From contig NZ_QSCM01000004.1 in NCBI RefSeq assembly GCF_003463065.1, forward strand, positions 124,001 to 188,000: 64,000 bases of DNA, written 5' to 3'. The first letter of the stretch is position 1; each line of letters begins with the position of its first letter. Shown here piece by piece: positions 7,676 to 16,097 of the stretch. The notes below the pieces were generated by a model. That model was not told the DNA's origin. It was given only the letters and a program-made list of their open reading frames with translations, and made no database searches. Origin of the DNA: Blautia sp. OF03-15BH (GTDB taxonomy: Bacteria; Bacillota; Clostridia; Lachnospirales; Lachnospiraceae). The translations under genes and the position numbers were made by a program.

Positions 7676-7957
7676 ATGAGCGATCTGGCTGCCACAAACT
7701 GTGGATGTAACTGCGGATGCGAAAACAATAACAACTGCGGACTGGGTTTTGCAAATGGCGGAGGATGCAGCTGTATTCTCTGGATCCTGATTCTCTCCTG
7801 TCTGTGCGGAGGAAATGGGAATAACCTGTGGGGCAATGGCTGTGGAGGAGACAGCTGCTGGCTTCTGATCCTGATCCTGCTCTTCTGCGGAGGAGGATGT
7901 GGAAACGGAAACAGCGGAGGTTGTAGCTGTGGAGGAAACAACACCTGCGGATGCTGA
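7676..7957 (+). CDS. Small Cys/Gly/Asn-rich protein, probable spore coat component
   Basis: A 93-residue protein dominated by Cys, Gly and Asn (for example NCGCNCGCENNNNCG at the N-terminus and CGGGCGNGNSGGCSCGG near the C-terminus). Two short hydrophobic stretches, ILWILILSCLC and WLLILILLFC, interrupt it. Similar proteins in Clostridia are often auto-named chorion-class high-cysteine proteins, and none has a proven role to my knowledge. The RBS ACGGAGG lies about 10 bp upstream. A sigma-K-like promoter and an intrinsic terminator frame it as a single-gene unit. A cross-linked coat or exosporium role is inference from composition and promoter. Confidence 0.75.
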   Translation: MSDLAATNCGCNCGCENNNNCGLGFANGGGCSCILWILILSCLCGGNGNNLWGNGCGGDSCWLLILILLFCGGGCGNGNSGGCSCGGNNTCGC

Positions 7958-7975
7958 GGATCACAAGGCATAAGG

Positions 7976-7999
7976 AAAGCCCCTTCCCGGGGCTTTTCT
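7976..7999 (+). terminator. Terminator after the Cys/Gly-rich gene
   Basis: AAAGCCCC (7976-7983) pairs with GGGGCTTT (7989-7996) over a 5-nt loop, followed by T-rich sequence TTCTTT. Confidence 0.85.
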
Positions 8000-8010
8000 T
8001 TATGCACTTC

Positions 8011-8193
8011 TCAAACGGTTCTCTTTCTGACGGACTTCTCTCTTTTCCGGATATCTTTCTGATCCTGTTTTTCTTCCCTGTTCTCTCCGTATGTCAGGAG
8101 TGCTCCATCCTCTTCTGTCGGAAGCTGCAGGCCTTTCCTTTTCATACAGTCTTCATCTATCTCATAAAATGCATTTCCTTTCCGAACCAGCAT
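8011..8193 (-). CDS. Small charged protein of unknown function
   Basis: A 60-residue open frame beginning MLVRKGNAFYEIDEDCMKR and ending in a highly charged tail (EKQDQKDIRKREKSVRKR). The case for a real gene is an excellent RBS, ACAGGAGGCAGAGAA, directly before the ATG, and a start region that reads like a small folded domain. No function is suggested. It converges on the Cys/Gly-rich gene and may share its terminator, which is weaker on this strand. It could be spurious. Confidence 0.5.
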   Translation of the reverse strand: MLVRKGNAFYEIDEDCMKRKGLQLPTEEDGALLTYGENREEKQDQKDIRKREKSVRKRTV

Positions 8194-8312
8194 TTCTCTG
8201 CCTCCTGTTTTTATTCTCCCCTATCAGCTTATGCTTATGGAAAGGCAGTTGTCATAGAATTCTTTCCACTCGCATAAAATAACCCATAAGAAAACCGACA
8301 GGGAGAACTTTT

Positions 8313-8789
8313 GTGGAAAAAGAAAAGGAACTCTGCATGACCCCTGTAGATCTGGCCGCCGGCGGAGAACAGCTGCAGCTCTTAAAAGCCCTGGTACCTT
8401 ATCTGGCAGCCGGAATGCAGAAACCCTTTGTTCTCCTGATCAAATGCATGGAAATTCAGAATCTGGCCGCTTTTTTCAGCAGGCCTCCGGTGCTTTCTGC
8501 CCAGACTGCCGATACTTCCGGCAAAGCTTATGGCTTCTCTGAAATTCTTTCCGGAATTTCTCCTTATCTGCCCCGGCAGCAGAGAGAACTCTTTTCCCAA
8601 ATCCAGCCTCTTCTGGAAATGCTGCAGCTCTTTTCTGCTATGAATCGGAGCGGAGAGGAATCTCCGGACCCAACAGAGCTTTTTTCTTCCATGCTCTCAC
8701 CGGAACAGCAGGCCATTTTTTCCATCTTCTCCCAGCCGGGATCAGAAAAAGGAGACTCCAAAACAGATGGACAGAAACTGGACGAATAA
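8313..8789 (+). CDS. Conserved-looking protein of unknown function, first of an overlapping pair
   Basis: A 158-residue protein, mostly amphipathic helix by composition, with no signal peptide or clear membrane segment. I recognise no domain. It starts at GTG 8313 with AGGGAG seven to eight bases upstream; an ATG at 8338 is less well placed. The middle (LLKALVPYLAAGMQKPF, ISPYLPRQQRELF) suggests helical pairs, and the C-terminus is Ser/Asp/Lys-rich. Its end overlaps the next gene by 23 bp, so the two are probably translationally coupled and functionally linked. Confidence 0.65.
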   Translation: MEKEKELCMTPVDLAAGGEQLQLLKALVPYLAAGMQKPFVLLIKCMEIQNLAAFFSRPPVLSAQTADTSGKAYGFSEILSGISPYLPRQQRELFSQIQPLLEMLQLFSAMNRSGEESPDPTELFSSMLSPEQQAIFSIFSQPGSEKGDSKTDGQKLDE

Positions 8790-9051
8790 TCCTTCTCTTC
8801 AGAACATCGATCCACAGAAGCTGGAAATGCTCTTAAAACTCACCGAACAGGGAAAAGGCAAAGCACAAAAGGACCTCCTTCCCTTTCTCATGGCGGCTGC
8901 AAATCAGTCCAGGAAAAACGGGATGTCTTTCTCAACTCAAGAGACCGATGCCATCATTGAAGTCCTGAAAACAGGAAAGTCCCCTGCCGAAGTTCAGAAA
9001 ATCGAACAACTCAGGGGACTTATGAAGACCTTTCTTTCCAAAAAGCGTTAA
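8767..9051 (+). CDS. Small helical protein of unknown function, second of an overlapping pair
   Basis: A 94-residue protein with segments IDPQKLEMLLKLTEQG, DLLPFLMAAANQSRKNG and FSTQETDAIIEVLKTG. I have an impression of similar small proteins in other Lachnospiraceae but no functional name. The RBS AAAAAGGAG lies inside the upstream gene. It ends in a 4-bp convergent overlap with the glycyl radical activase, and no intrinsic terminator separates them. Cytosolic, function unknown. Confidence 0.7.
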   Translation: MDRNWTNNPSLQNIDPQKLEMLLKLTEQGKGKAQKDLLPFLMAAANQSRKNGMSFSTQETDAIIEVLKTGKSPAEVQKIEQLRGLMKTFLSKKR

Positions 9052-9842
9052 CCGCCGATCTTTACATGGATTCCTGCTGATTCTGCCACTTCCTTCAGCA
9101 TCTCCATATGCTCGTTGGAGGGCGGAACCAGATGAGCCAGCGTATACTCTCTGCCGATACCCTCGTATTTATCCTGTCCCAGGCGGTGATACGGAAGAAG
9201 ATTCATCTCCTTTACACCTTTTAAGTATCTGGCAAACCGGGCAATGGCATAAATCTCTTCCGGCGTATCATTAAAGGTCGGGATCACCGGCACACGGACA
9301 ATGAGGTTCTGTCCTGCATCTGTGATCTTTCTGGCATTTTCCAGAATTCTTTCATTCGGCTGGCTGGTGAACATCTTATGTTTTTTACTGTCCATATGCT
9401 TGATATCCATCAGATACAAGTCCAGCCAGGGAAGGATTTTCTCCTGGATCGTTTCAAATTTTGCAAAACCGGTAGACTCTATGGCTGTGTGGATGCCGCT
9501 TTCCTTCGCACAGCGAAGAAGCGCTCCCGCAAAATCCGGCTGCAGGAGACACTCGCCTCCGGAGAGGGTCAGCCCTCCTCCGGAACGGCGGTAATATGCA
9601 GCGTCTTTCATGACTTCTTCCATGACCTCTTCCACGGTCACGTCACGGCCCACCGTCTTTTCTTTCCCATTCTGGACCATGATCTGGATATCCCGGGTCT
9701 GAGATTCCGGGTTGCAGCACCATTTGCACCGAAGGGGACAGCCCTTCAGAAAAACAATGGTACGGATCCCGGGACCGTCATGGATGGAATATTTCTGGAT
9801 ATCAAAGATCCTTCCCTGGATCTTTCTGTAATCATCACTCAT
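9048..9842 (-). CDS. Glycyl radical enzyme activase (PflA family, radical SAM)
   Basis: A 264-residue radical-SAM enzyme that uses S-adenosylmethionine and a 4Fe-4S cluster to place the glycyl radical on its partner. The cluster motif C-x3-C-x2-C is Cys35, Cys39 and Cys42 in GCPLRCKWCCNPE, followed by SGGGLTLSGGECLLQ. There is no ferredoxin-like insert between the cluster and GGE motifs, so it has the short PFL-activase layout rather than the longer layout with extra clusters. It lies 11 bp downstream of the glycyl radical enzyme in the same operon, which identifies its substrate. Confidence 0.93.
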   Translation of the reverse strand: MSDDYRKIQGRIFDIQKYSIHDGPGIRTIVFLKGCPLRCKWCCNPESQTRDIQIMVQNGKEKTVGRDVTVEEVMEEVMKDAAYYRRSGGGLTLSGGECLLQPDFAGALLRCAKESGIHTAIESTGFAKFETIQEKILPWLDLYLMDIKHMDSKKHKMFTSQPNERILENARKITDAGQNLIVRVPVIPTFNDTPEEIYAIARFARYLKGVKEMNLLPYHRLGQDKYEGIGREYTLAHLVPPSNEHMEMLKEVAESAGIHVKIGG

Positions 9843-9853
9843 GCTCTTCCTCC

Positions 9854-12379
9854 TCAGAAGCCCTGGGTCGTACGGTTGATGATATCATCCTGAAGCGAAC
9901 GGGACAGTGTGGTAAAGAGGGCGCTGTAGCCTGCCACACGGACTACCAGGTTTTTATAATTCTCCGGATGTGCCTGTGCATCCAGAAGAGTCTCGCGGCT
10001 CACCACGTTAAACTGCATATGCATGCCCTTCTGATCGAAGAAGGAACGGATCAGAGCCACAAACTTCTGAAGACCTTCCATTCCGCTTAAAGCAGACGGA
10101 TGGAATTTCTGGTTGAACAGCGTTCCATTGGAGGCAATGAAATGATCCAGCCGGGCTACAGAGTTTGCGGTAGCTGTCGGACCATGGACATCTCTTCCTG
10201 CCACCGGACCCACGCCGTCAGCAATAGGAGTATTTGCCAGTCTTCCATCCGGGGTTGCTCCTGTCTGGGCACCCAGCGGAACGTTGGCAGATACGGGATA
10301 AAGGCCGGCCTGGAAACGGCCGCCTCTGGGATTTTTATACTGTTCCAGCGGTTTCGTATAGGTATAAGCCACTTCTCTGGCAAATTCATCGATCTCACGG
10401 ATATCATTTCCGTACTTCGGAAGCTCATCGATCATTTTCAGAAGCTCATCGTAGCGTTTCACGGTCTCTTCCGGAAGCTTCAGATCACGGAAGCCGGAAG
10501 CCACTGCTGCTGCGATCTCCGGTGTCACCTGTTTTCCTGCAGCACCAAGCTGCTCTGCCACCTCTTTTGTGAGGAAGGTGATACGCTCTTTGCTGAAGCC
10601 TCTTCCGAAGTTATCGGCAAGCGCACGCTTGTATTCTTCCATGGAAACTTTCTTCTGCTCAAATACCAGCTCTTTGATGGCATAAAGAGCATCTGTGGCA
10701 TTGGCGATACCAAAGCCCTGAGGACCGGTGAAATTATAGACTGCACCGCCCTCCTGAAGAGATTTTCCTCTGCTGATGCAGTCATCAATCATAGAAGACT
10801 GATACGGCAGCGGGCAGCGCTTTGCATGAGCCAGATCAATGCTGTTATCCGCATTCACCATCAGGCGGATGAAATAATTCATCTGTGTCTGATAAGCGTC
10901 ATAGAACTGATCAAAACTGGTCATTTCTTCTACCGGCATGGTTCTGGGTCCCACCTGCTCGCCAAAGTCCTCACCACTGGTAAATACCAGCTCCAGAGGA
11001 CGGAGCATATTGAAGAAGGCCGCATCATGCCAGCCGTCAGTCTTTCCTGGAACCTGAGGTTCCACGCAGCCGATGATATTGTAAACTCTGGCATCCCGTA
11101 AAAAAACACCACGGTTCATGATCGCCGGAATGATAACTTCGTCATTATAGTAAGCCGGAAGCCCGATTCCGGTACGGGTAAGCTTTGCTGCTTTGATCAT
11201 CAGCTCATCCGGTGTTTCATTCCATACGCGGATGGAAAGAGAGGGAGCCGGCAGATGGACATGCATGGATGCCTCAATACACATAAAGGAAAGGTCATTT
11301 GTCATATCCTCGCCTTCCTCGTTCTGACCGCCTACGATCAGGTTCTGGAAAAGAGAATAGCCGGCAAAGCCTTCTGCGCTGGCTGCATCACGAACTTTAT
11401 TGAGATCGTTCAGTTTCACCCAGATACAGTCCAGAAGCTCCTGCGCATCTTCATGGGTGATCTTTCCTGCATCCAGATCCTTTTTGAAATACGGATACAT
11501 ATACTGGTCAAAGCGTCCCGGAGAAATGGAGTGCCCGGAAGACTCTGTCTGAAGAAGCATCTGTACGAACCAGAAGGACTGGCAGGCTTCATAAAAGCTC
11601 TCTGCCGGTTTTGCCGGTACACGCTCGCAGTTGGCTGCAATTGCAAGAAGCTCCTGTTTTCTCACCGGATCCTGGCAGGCAGCTGCCTCTTCTCTGGCCA
11701 GGACCGCATAACGGCCGGCATAGTGGATCGCTGCTTTACAGCAGATGATCACTGCTTTCAGGAAAGCGGAACGTTCCGCATAATCTGCTTCTCCTGCGGT
11801 ATGGGCAGCCAGTTCCTCTTCTGCTTTTCTCATGATCCCTTCATAACCAAGCTCCAGCACTTCCCAGTATTTTACGGTAAAGTGACCGATTCCATTATAG
11901 AAATAGTTGCCGGGTGTGAAAATGTTATGCTTCATGGCAAGAAGCGTTTCCTCTGTCATAAAGGAAGTCGCCAGATCACTGGTCGTCTTTCCTTTCCAGT
12001 ATTTGTAAGCCTCATGAAGCTGCTGTTTTGCCTCCTCGGAAATATGGAACGGATCCGCTGATCTGGTGGAAAAAGTATCAAACTCATCCTCTACCCAGCT
12101 GAAAGAATACTCCGGAAAGACCTGACAGCCTCTCGCTACTTTTGAGTTGCTTCCCACGATCAGCTCCCCCGGCCGGATCGTGATCGGAAGCTTTTCACAA
12201 ATAGCCTGAAAAGCTTTGGCTCTTCTCAAAACAATCGGTTCCTCTTCTGTCTCTTGATAGCTCTCTGTCAGGATGACCGCACGATCTGCCTCAATCTCCG
12301 GCATATGATCATAAAGGTCATCAATCAGTTTCTGAATCCTGGGACGTTTTTCCACATCCCTGTCATAATAATTACCCAC
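9854..12379 (-). CDS. Glycyl radical diol (glycerol or 1,2-propanediol) dehydratase
   Basis: An 841-residue glycyl radical enzyme. The radical Gly is about 817 in RVAGYSALF, and the thiyl Cys438 lies in GCVEPQ. Other pocket residues read His166 (NGIGH), His283-Ser284 (SGHSISPGRFDQY), Glu440 and Asp452 (GWHDAAFFN). From established work on Clostridium butyricum B12-independent glycerol dehydratase, its His164, His281, Ser282, Cys433, Glu435 and Asp447 correspond to these. That favours a B12-independent diol dehydratase over pyruvate formate-lyase or choline lyase. The exact diol is not resolved. The GTG start follows GGAGGG. No microcompartment shell, aldehyde dehydrogenase or diol oxidoreductase gene is adjacent, so the pathway partners must lie elsewhere. 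Confidence 0.88.
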   Translation of the reverse strand: MGNYYDRDVEKRPRIQKLIDDLYDHMPEIEADRAVILTESYQETEEEPIVLRRAKAFQAICEKLPITIRPGELIVGSNSKVARGCQVFPEYSFSWVEDEFDTFSTRSADPFHISEEAKQQLHEAYKYWKGKTTSDLATSFMTEETLLAMKHNIFTPGNYFYNGIGHFTVKYWEVLELGYEGIMRKAEEELAAHTAGEADYAERSAFLKAVIICCKAAIHYAGRYAVLAREEAAACQDPVRKQELLAIAANCERVPAKPAESFYEACQSFWFVQMLLQTESSGHSISPGRFDQYMYPYFKKDLDAGKITHEDAQELLDCIWVKLNDLNKVRDAASAEGFAGYSLFQNLIVGGQNEEGEDMTNDLSFMCIEASMHVHLPAPSLSIRVWNETPDELMIKAAKLTRTGIGLPAYYNDEVIIPAIMNRGVFLRDARVYNIIGCVEPQVPGKTDGWHDAAFFNMLRPLELVFTSGEDFGEQVGPRTMPVEEMTSFDQFYDAYQTQMNYFIRLMVNADNSIDLAHAKRCPLPYQSSMIDDCISRGKSLQEGGAVYNFTGPQGFGIANATDALYAIKELVFEQKKVSMEEYKRALADNFGRGFSKERITFLTKEVAEQLGAAGKQVTPEIAAAVASGFRDLKLPEETVKRYDELLKMIDELPKYGNDIREIDEFAREVAYTYTKPLEQYKNPRGGRFQAGLYPVSANVPLGAQTGATPDGRLANTPIADGVGPVAGRDVHGPTATANSVARLDHFIASNGTLFNQKFHPSALSGMEGLQKFVALIRSFFDQKGMHMQFNVVSRETLLDAQAHPENYKNLVVRVAGYSALFTTLSRSLQDDIINRTTQGF

Positions 12380-12422
12380 AGATAATACCCTCCATACCTT
12401 CTAGCTTTTTATAGCTTACTTC

Positions 12423-13682
12423 TTACTGCTTCTCCTGCTCTTTGTCAGCCAGGATACACTCTCTCAAAAGGATCAGTGCATTGGCTGTCGCCTGCTCACG
12501 GATCTTCTGGCGTTCCCCTTTAAAGTGGAACTCCTTCACCACGGTACGATTGTTATAGCAACAGCCGATATAAACAAGACCTACCGGTTTTTCCTCTGTT
12601 CCGCCCGTCGGCCCTGCGATTCCGGTCACGGATACACAGACGTCGGAGCCGGTAATAAAAGCTCCGTTTTTGGCCATTTCTTTGGCTGTTTTTTCACTGA
12701 CTGCACCATACTCCTTCAGTGTGGTCTTTTTCACATCCAGGAGTTTTCTCTTCGCACGGTTGGAATACGTAACGAGTCCCTGTTTGAAGACTTCGGAAGC
12801 TCCCGGAACATCCGTGATCCGTGCAGCGATCATACCACCGGTACAGGACTCTGCCGTCGTAAGCGTCAGAGAACGTTCTTTCAGGAAATGAACGATGATC
12901 TCCTCCAGGCTCTTATGCTCATCCATCGTAAAGATATGATCACCAAAGCGTTTCACCAGTTCCTTCAGCATGGGCTTCGCCAGCTTCGCTGCTTCTTTTT
13001 CACTTGCCGCCTTTGCGGTCACGCGAAGATCCACCTGACCGATCTTTGCATAGGTGGCAATGGTAGGGTTGGTCTGTTTGTCAATGAGATCACGGATCTC
13101 ATCTTCCACAAAACTCTCACCCAGTCCGCAGATCCGCACAATGGTGGAATAAATGATCTCCGGCTGCAGTTTGTTCAGATAATCGTATACCTTTTCCTCG
13201 AACATGGGAACCAGTTCTCCCGGAGGTCCGGGAAGAAGGATCACGGATTTTCCTTTCTTCTCCATAATGATACCCGGTGCTGTGCCGTTTTCATTATCCA
13301 GTACGATGGCGCCTTCCGGAACAAGGGCCTGTTTCCAGTTATTGTCCGTGATGGTCTTGTACTGGCTGTTCTTGAAATACTCCTCGATCCGTTTTCTGGA
13401 ATGAGGATCCTCTTTCAGCGTCATTCCCATGACCTCTGCGGCTGTTTCCTTTGTCAGATCGTCCTGGGTAGGTCCAAGACCTCCGGAAAGGATCACCACA
13501 TCAGAACGCTTTAATGCTGTTTCCAGAGTTTCCTTCAGCCGCTCCGCATTGTCGCCGACCACGGACTGATGGTACATGGAAAGTCCCAGCTGCGCACATT
13601 TTTCAGAAAGATATGCCGCATTTGTGTTGACGATATTTCCAAGCAGAAGCTCTGTTCCTACACAAATCAGTTCAACTACCAT
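12423..13682 (-). CDS. cinA: CinA family protein (MoCF-like domain plus PncC nicotinamide-nucleotide amidase)
   Basis: A 419-residue protein: an N-terminal molybdopterin-binding-like (MoCF/COG1058) domain starting VVELICVGTELLLGNIVNTN, then a C-terminal PncC domain with LTTAESCTGGMIAARIT. PncC deamidates NMN to nicotinate mononucleotide in pyridine nucleotide salvage, and the N-terminal domain of CinA proteins can hydrolyse ADP-ribose. The start is set at the ATG 13682 directly after TTGGAGGAGAA; a further upstream ATG at 13724 has no RBS. It lies 78 bp downstream of pgsA in the rimO-pgsA-cinA run. Confidence 0.95.
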   Translation of the reverse strand: MVVELICVGTELLLGNIVNTNAAYLSEKCAQLGLSMYHQSVVGDNAERLKETLETALKRSDVVILSGGLGPTQDDLTKETAAEVMGMTLKEDPHSRKRIEEYFKNSQYKTITDNNWKQALVPEGAIVLDNENGTAPGIIMEKKGKSVILLPGPPGELVPMFEEKVYDYLNKLQPEIIYSTIVRICGLGESFVEDEIRDLIDKQTNPTIATYAKIGQVDLRVTAKAASEKEAAKLAKPMLKELVKRFGDHIFTMDEHKSLEEIIVHFLKERSLTLTTAESCTGGMIAARITDVPGASEVFKQGLVTYSNRAKRKLLDVKKTTLKEYGAVSEKTAKEMAKNGAFITGSDVCVSVTGIAGPTGGTEEKPVGLVYIGCCYNNRTVVKEFHFKGERQKIREQATANALILLRECILADKEQEKQ

Positions 13683-13760
13683 TTCTCCTCCAATCTGTAC
13701 AAAAGTCCAAATACTTTCATACATTCATCCTTCTGTATAGCAAATCAGTCTAATCCAACA

Positions 13761-14303
13761 TTATTTCTGTTCATTAAGAACCGCACGGTTTTTCCAGATA
13801 TAATCCACCAGGGAGATCACGGTCAGAACCACTGCGATATAAATGAAGGCAGTTTCCAGAATATCAAACACGCCTCCGAAATTCGCGATCAGAAGAATGA
13901 TCATGATCATCTGTGAGATGGTCTTCGCTTTTCCCCACCAGCTGGCCGCGATCACAATGCCGTTATCTACAGCTACCAGGCGGAAACCGCTGATGATAAA
14001 CTCTCTGGCAATGATGATCAGGACTACAACCGTGGAGATCAGACCGTTGCTCAAAAGGCAGATCAGTGCAGAACAGACAAGAAGCTTGTCTGCCAGCGGA
14101 TCCATAAATTTACCGAAATTGGTTACTTCATTATTTTTTCTCGCCAGATAACCGTCCAGGGTATCGGTAAGACTAGCCACGACGAAGATCACAAGTGCGA
14201 TGTAATTGTCATATGAGGTGATGTTGCAGATCATAAATGCGACAAAAAACGGGATCAAAAGCACCCGGACGATCGTCAGTGTATTAGGAACATTCATTTT
14301 CAT
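13761..14303 (-). CDS. pgsA: CDP-diacylglycerol-glycerol-3-phosphate 3-phosphatidyltransferase
   Basis: PgsA commits CDP-diacylglycerol to phosphatidylglycerol synthesis at the membrane. The 180-residue protein carries the complete CDP-alcohol phosphotransferase signature D-G-x2-A-R-x8-G-x3-D-x3-D, seen as LDGYLARK then FGKFMDPLADK around residues 50-76. Several membrane segments follow. Its ATG overlaps the rimO stop in an ATGA arrangement, so the genes are translationally coupled. Confidence 0.96.
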   Translation of the reverse strand: MKMNVPNTLTIVRVLLIPFFVAFMICNITSYDNYIALVIFVVASLTDTLDGYLARKNNEVTNFGKFMDPLADKLLVCSALICLLSNGLISTVVVLIIIAREFIISGFRLVAVDNGIVIAASWWGKAKTISQMIMIILLIANFGGVFDILETAFIYIAVVLTVISLVDYIWKNRAVLNEQK

Positions 14304-15628
14304 TCTGCCAGCTCTCCTATCAAATCATATTCCAGGGCTCCGGTAACCTTCACTCTGGCGAAATCACCGGACACCAGGGGTTCTGCCGTGTTGATGAAAA
14401 GATAGCCATCCACATTGGGGGCATCTCCGTAAGTACGGGCCACATAAGCATTCTCTCCTGAAACTTCACCCTCCACCATGGCAAGAAGCTCTCTGCCTAC
14501 CATGTTTTCCGCTTTTTCAAAAGCGATGTCCTGCTGAAGCTCCATGAGCTCATTGCGCCGCTTCTGCTTGATCTCTTCCGCAATCTGGTCCGGCATTACA
14601 GCTGCCGGGGTATCCTCCTCCGGAGAATACGTAAATACGCCCAGGCGTTCAAACTCCACCTCATCCACAAAATCCATCAGTTCCTCATGCTGCTCCTCCG
14701 TTTCCCCCGGGAAACCGGTAATGAGCGTTGTCCGAAGAACAATATCAGGAATCTCCGTTCTCAGAGTATGGATGATATCCAGAAGCTCTGCTTTTGTGGT
14801 GCGGCGTCCCATACGTTTCAGGATCGTGTCATTCGCATGCTGGATGGGAAGATCCAGATAGTGGCAGATTTTCTTTTCCTCTTTCATGACCTGGATCAGC
14901 TCCGGATAGATCTCCTCCGGATAACAGTACAGGATGCGGATCCAGCGGATGCCTTTGATCTTACAGAGTTCCCGAAGCAGCCTGTGAAGGCTCTTCTCTC
15001 CGTAGAGATCCTTACCGTAAAGAGTCGTCTCCTGCGCTACCAGGATCAGTTCCCTCACACCCTGTTCCGCCAGCGTTTCCGCTTCCCGCAGAAGATTCTC
15101 CATAGGAACGCTCCTGTAGTTTCCCCGGACCTTCGGGATGATGCAGTAGGTACAGTGTTTGTCACAGCCTTCAGCGATCTTCAGATATGCATAATGACCG
15201 CCGGTCGTGAGGATCCGTCTGCTATTCTCTGAAGCAAATCCTTCCAGCGGCTCCAGAACCAGTGATTTCTCATGCTTTTCCAGGGCAGCCTTGACTGCCG
15301 GGATCAGTTTATCAAAGCTGTTCGTTCCCAGAACAGCATCGACCTCCGGGATCTCATCAATGATCTCCTGCCGGTAACGCTGAGCCAGACAGCCGGTAAC
15401 GATAAGTGCCTTGCAGGGACCATGTTTCCGGTACTCTGCCATTTCCAGAATGTTCTGGATGCTTTCTTCTTTGGCATCGCCGATGAAACAGCAGGTATTG
15501 ACGATGATCACATCTGCCTCTGTCTCGCTGTCTGTCATGGTGAAATGCTCCTCTTCCAGAAGCCCCAGCATACGTTCGGAATCGACCAGATTCTTGTCAC
15601 AGCCAAGAGAAATAAACAATATTTTCAT
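14300..15628 (-). CDS. rimO: Ribosomal protein S12 methylthiotransferase RimO
   Basis: RimO attaches a methylthio group to an Asp of ribosomal protein S12. The 442-residue protein has the N-terminal UPF0004 domain (SLGCDKNLVDSE; NTCCFIGDAKEESI), the radical-SAM cluster C-x3-C-x2-C in EGCDKHCTYCIIP, and a C-terminal TRAM-like domain. LGCDKNLVDSE distinguishes RimO from the tRNA enzyme MiaB. It heads the rimO-pgsA-cinA run. Confidence 0.96.
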   Translation of the reverse strand: MKILFISLGCDKNLVDSERMLGLLEEEHFTMTDSETEADVIIVNTCCFIGDAKEESIQNILEMAEYRKHGPCKALIVTGCLAQRYRQEIIDEIPEVDAVLGTNSFDKLIPAVKAALEKHEKSLVLEPLEGFASENSRRILTTGGHYAYLKIAEGCDKHCTYCIIPKVRGNYRSVPMENLLREAETLAEQGVRELILVAQETTLYGKDLYGEKSLHRLLRELCKIKGIRWIRILYCYPEEIYPELIQVMKEEKKICHYLDLPIQHANDTILKRMGRRTTKAELLDIIHTLRTEIPDIVLRTTLITGFPGETEEQHEELMDFVDEVEFERLGVFTYSPEEDTPAAVMPDQIAEEIKQKRRNELMELQQDIAFEKAENMVGRELLAMVEGEVSGENAYVARTYGDAPNVDGYLFINTAEPLVSGDFARVKVTGALEYDLIGELAE

Positions 15629-15703
15629 AAAAACTCCTTATTGTGTTTTATTCATTGCTATAATTGTACTATTTTTCCGTCAAAAAATCAACCGCCACAG
15701 GAA

Positions 15704-15740
15704 GAAAAGAGCCCTCACTTTTACAGCAAGGGCTCTTGTT
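15704..15740 (-). terminator. Terminator after rpoZ
   Basis: On the minus strand AAGAGCCCT pairs with AGGGCTCTT and is followed by TTCTTCC. It closes the yicC-remA-gmk-rpoZ operon. Confidence 0.85.
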
Positions 15741-15749
15741 CAGACTTTC

Positions 15750-16097
15750 TTATTCCTCTTCTTCCAGCTCCTCCATGGGAACCTCATCTGCCTGAAGGTC
15801 GATGCCCGGCATATCAGATGCAAGCGTTGCAGCAAGTGCTGCCTCTTCATCTGCCTTATCTGCCTCCTCATCTTCTCCCAGGACTTTCAGTTTGCCAAGA
15901 GCCATCTCTTCAACGGCTGTGGAAAGCGGCTTTTTGCCCCTTGCCGCACAGTCAGATTTTGCTCCGTCAATAAGCTGACGGGCTCTCTTTGCTGTGGCAA
16001 GAACAATGGAATAACGACTGTTTACCACAGGAGTATCGCCCTCCTCGACGTCTCCGTTTACTACTTTTATCAGTTCTGTGTAAGATGGATGTAACAT
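15750..16097 (-). CDS. rpoZ: RNA polymerase omega subunit
   Basis: Omega helps assemble and stabilise RNA polymerase by clamping beta-prime. The 115-residue protein has the omega core MLHPSYTELIK...NSRYSIVLATAKRARQLIDGA and KPLSTAVEEMALGK. It then carries a long acidic tail rich in Glu, Asp and Ala that exceeds the usual length of about 65-90 residues. It directly follows gmk with no gap, the conserved gmk-rpoZ order of Firmicutes. Confidence 0.94.
   Translation of the reverse strand: MLHPSYTELIKVVNGDVEEGDTPVVNSRYSIVLATAKRARQLIDGAKSDCAARGKKPLSTAVEEMALGKLKVLGEDEEADKADEEAALAATLASDMPGIDLQADEVPMEELEEEE

Noticed and set aside
7669..8007. 112-residue Pro/Gln-rich minus-strand frame
   Set aside because: Exact complement of the repetitive Cys/Gly-rich gene; the Pro/Gln bias is a mirror of Gly/Cys codons.
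10100..11101. 333-residue plus-strand open frame inside the glycyl radical enzyme gene
   Set aside because: Shadow of a clearly coding minus-strand gene; no initiation signals.
13683..13724. Longer CinA N-terminus from ATG 13724
   Set aside because: The 14 extra residues have no RBS, whereas ATG 13682 follows GGAGGAGAA and gives the canonical CinA start.
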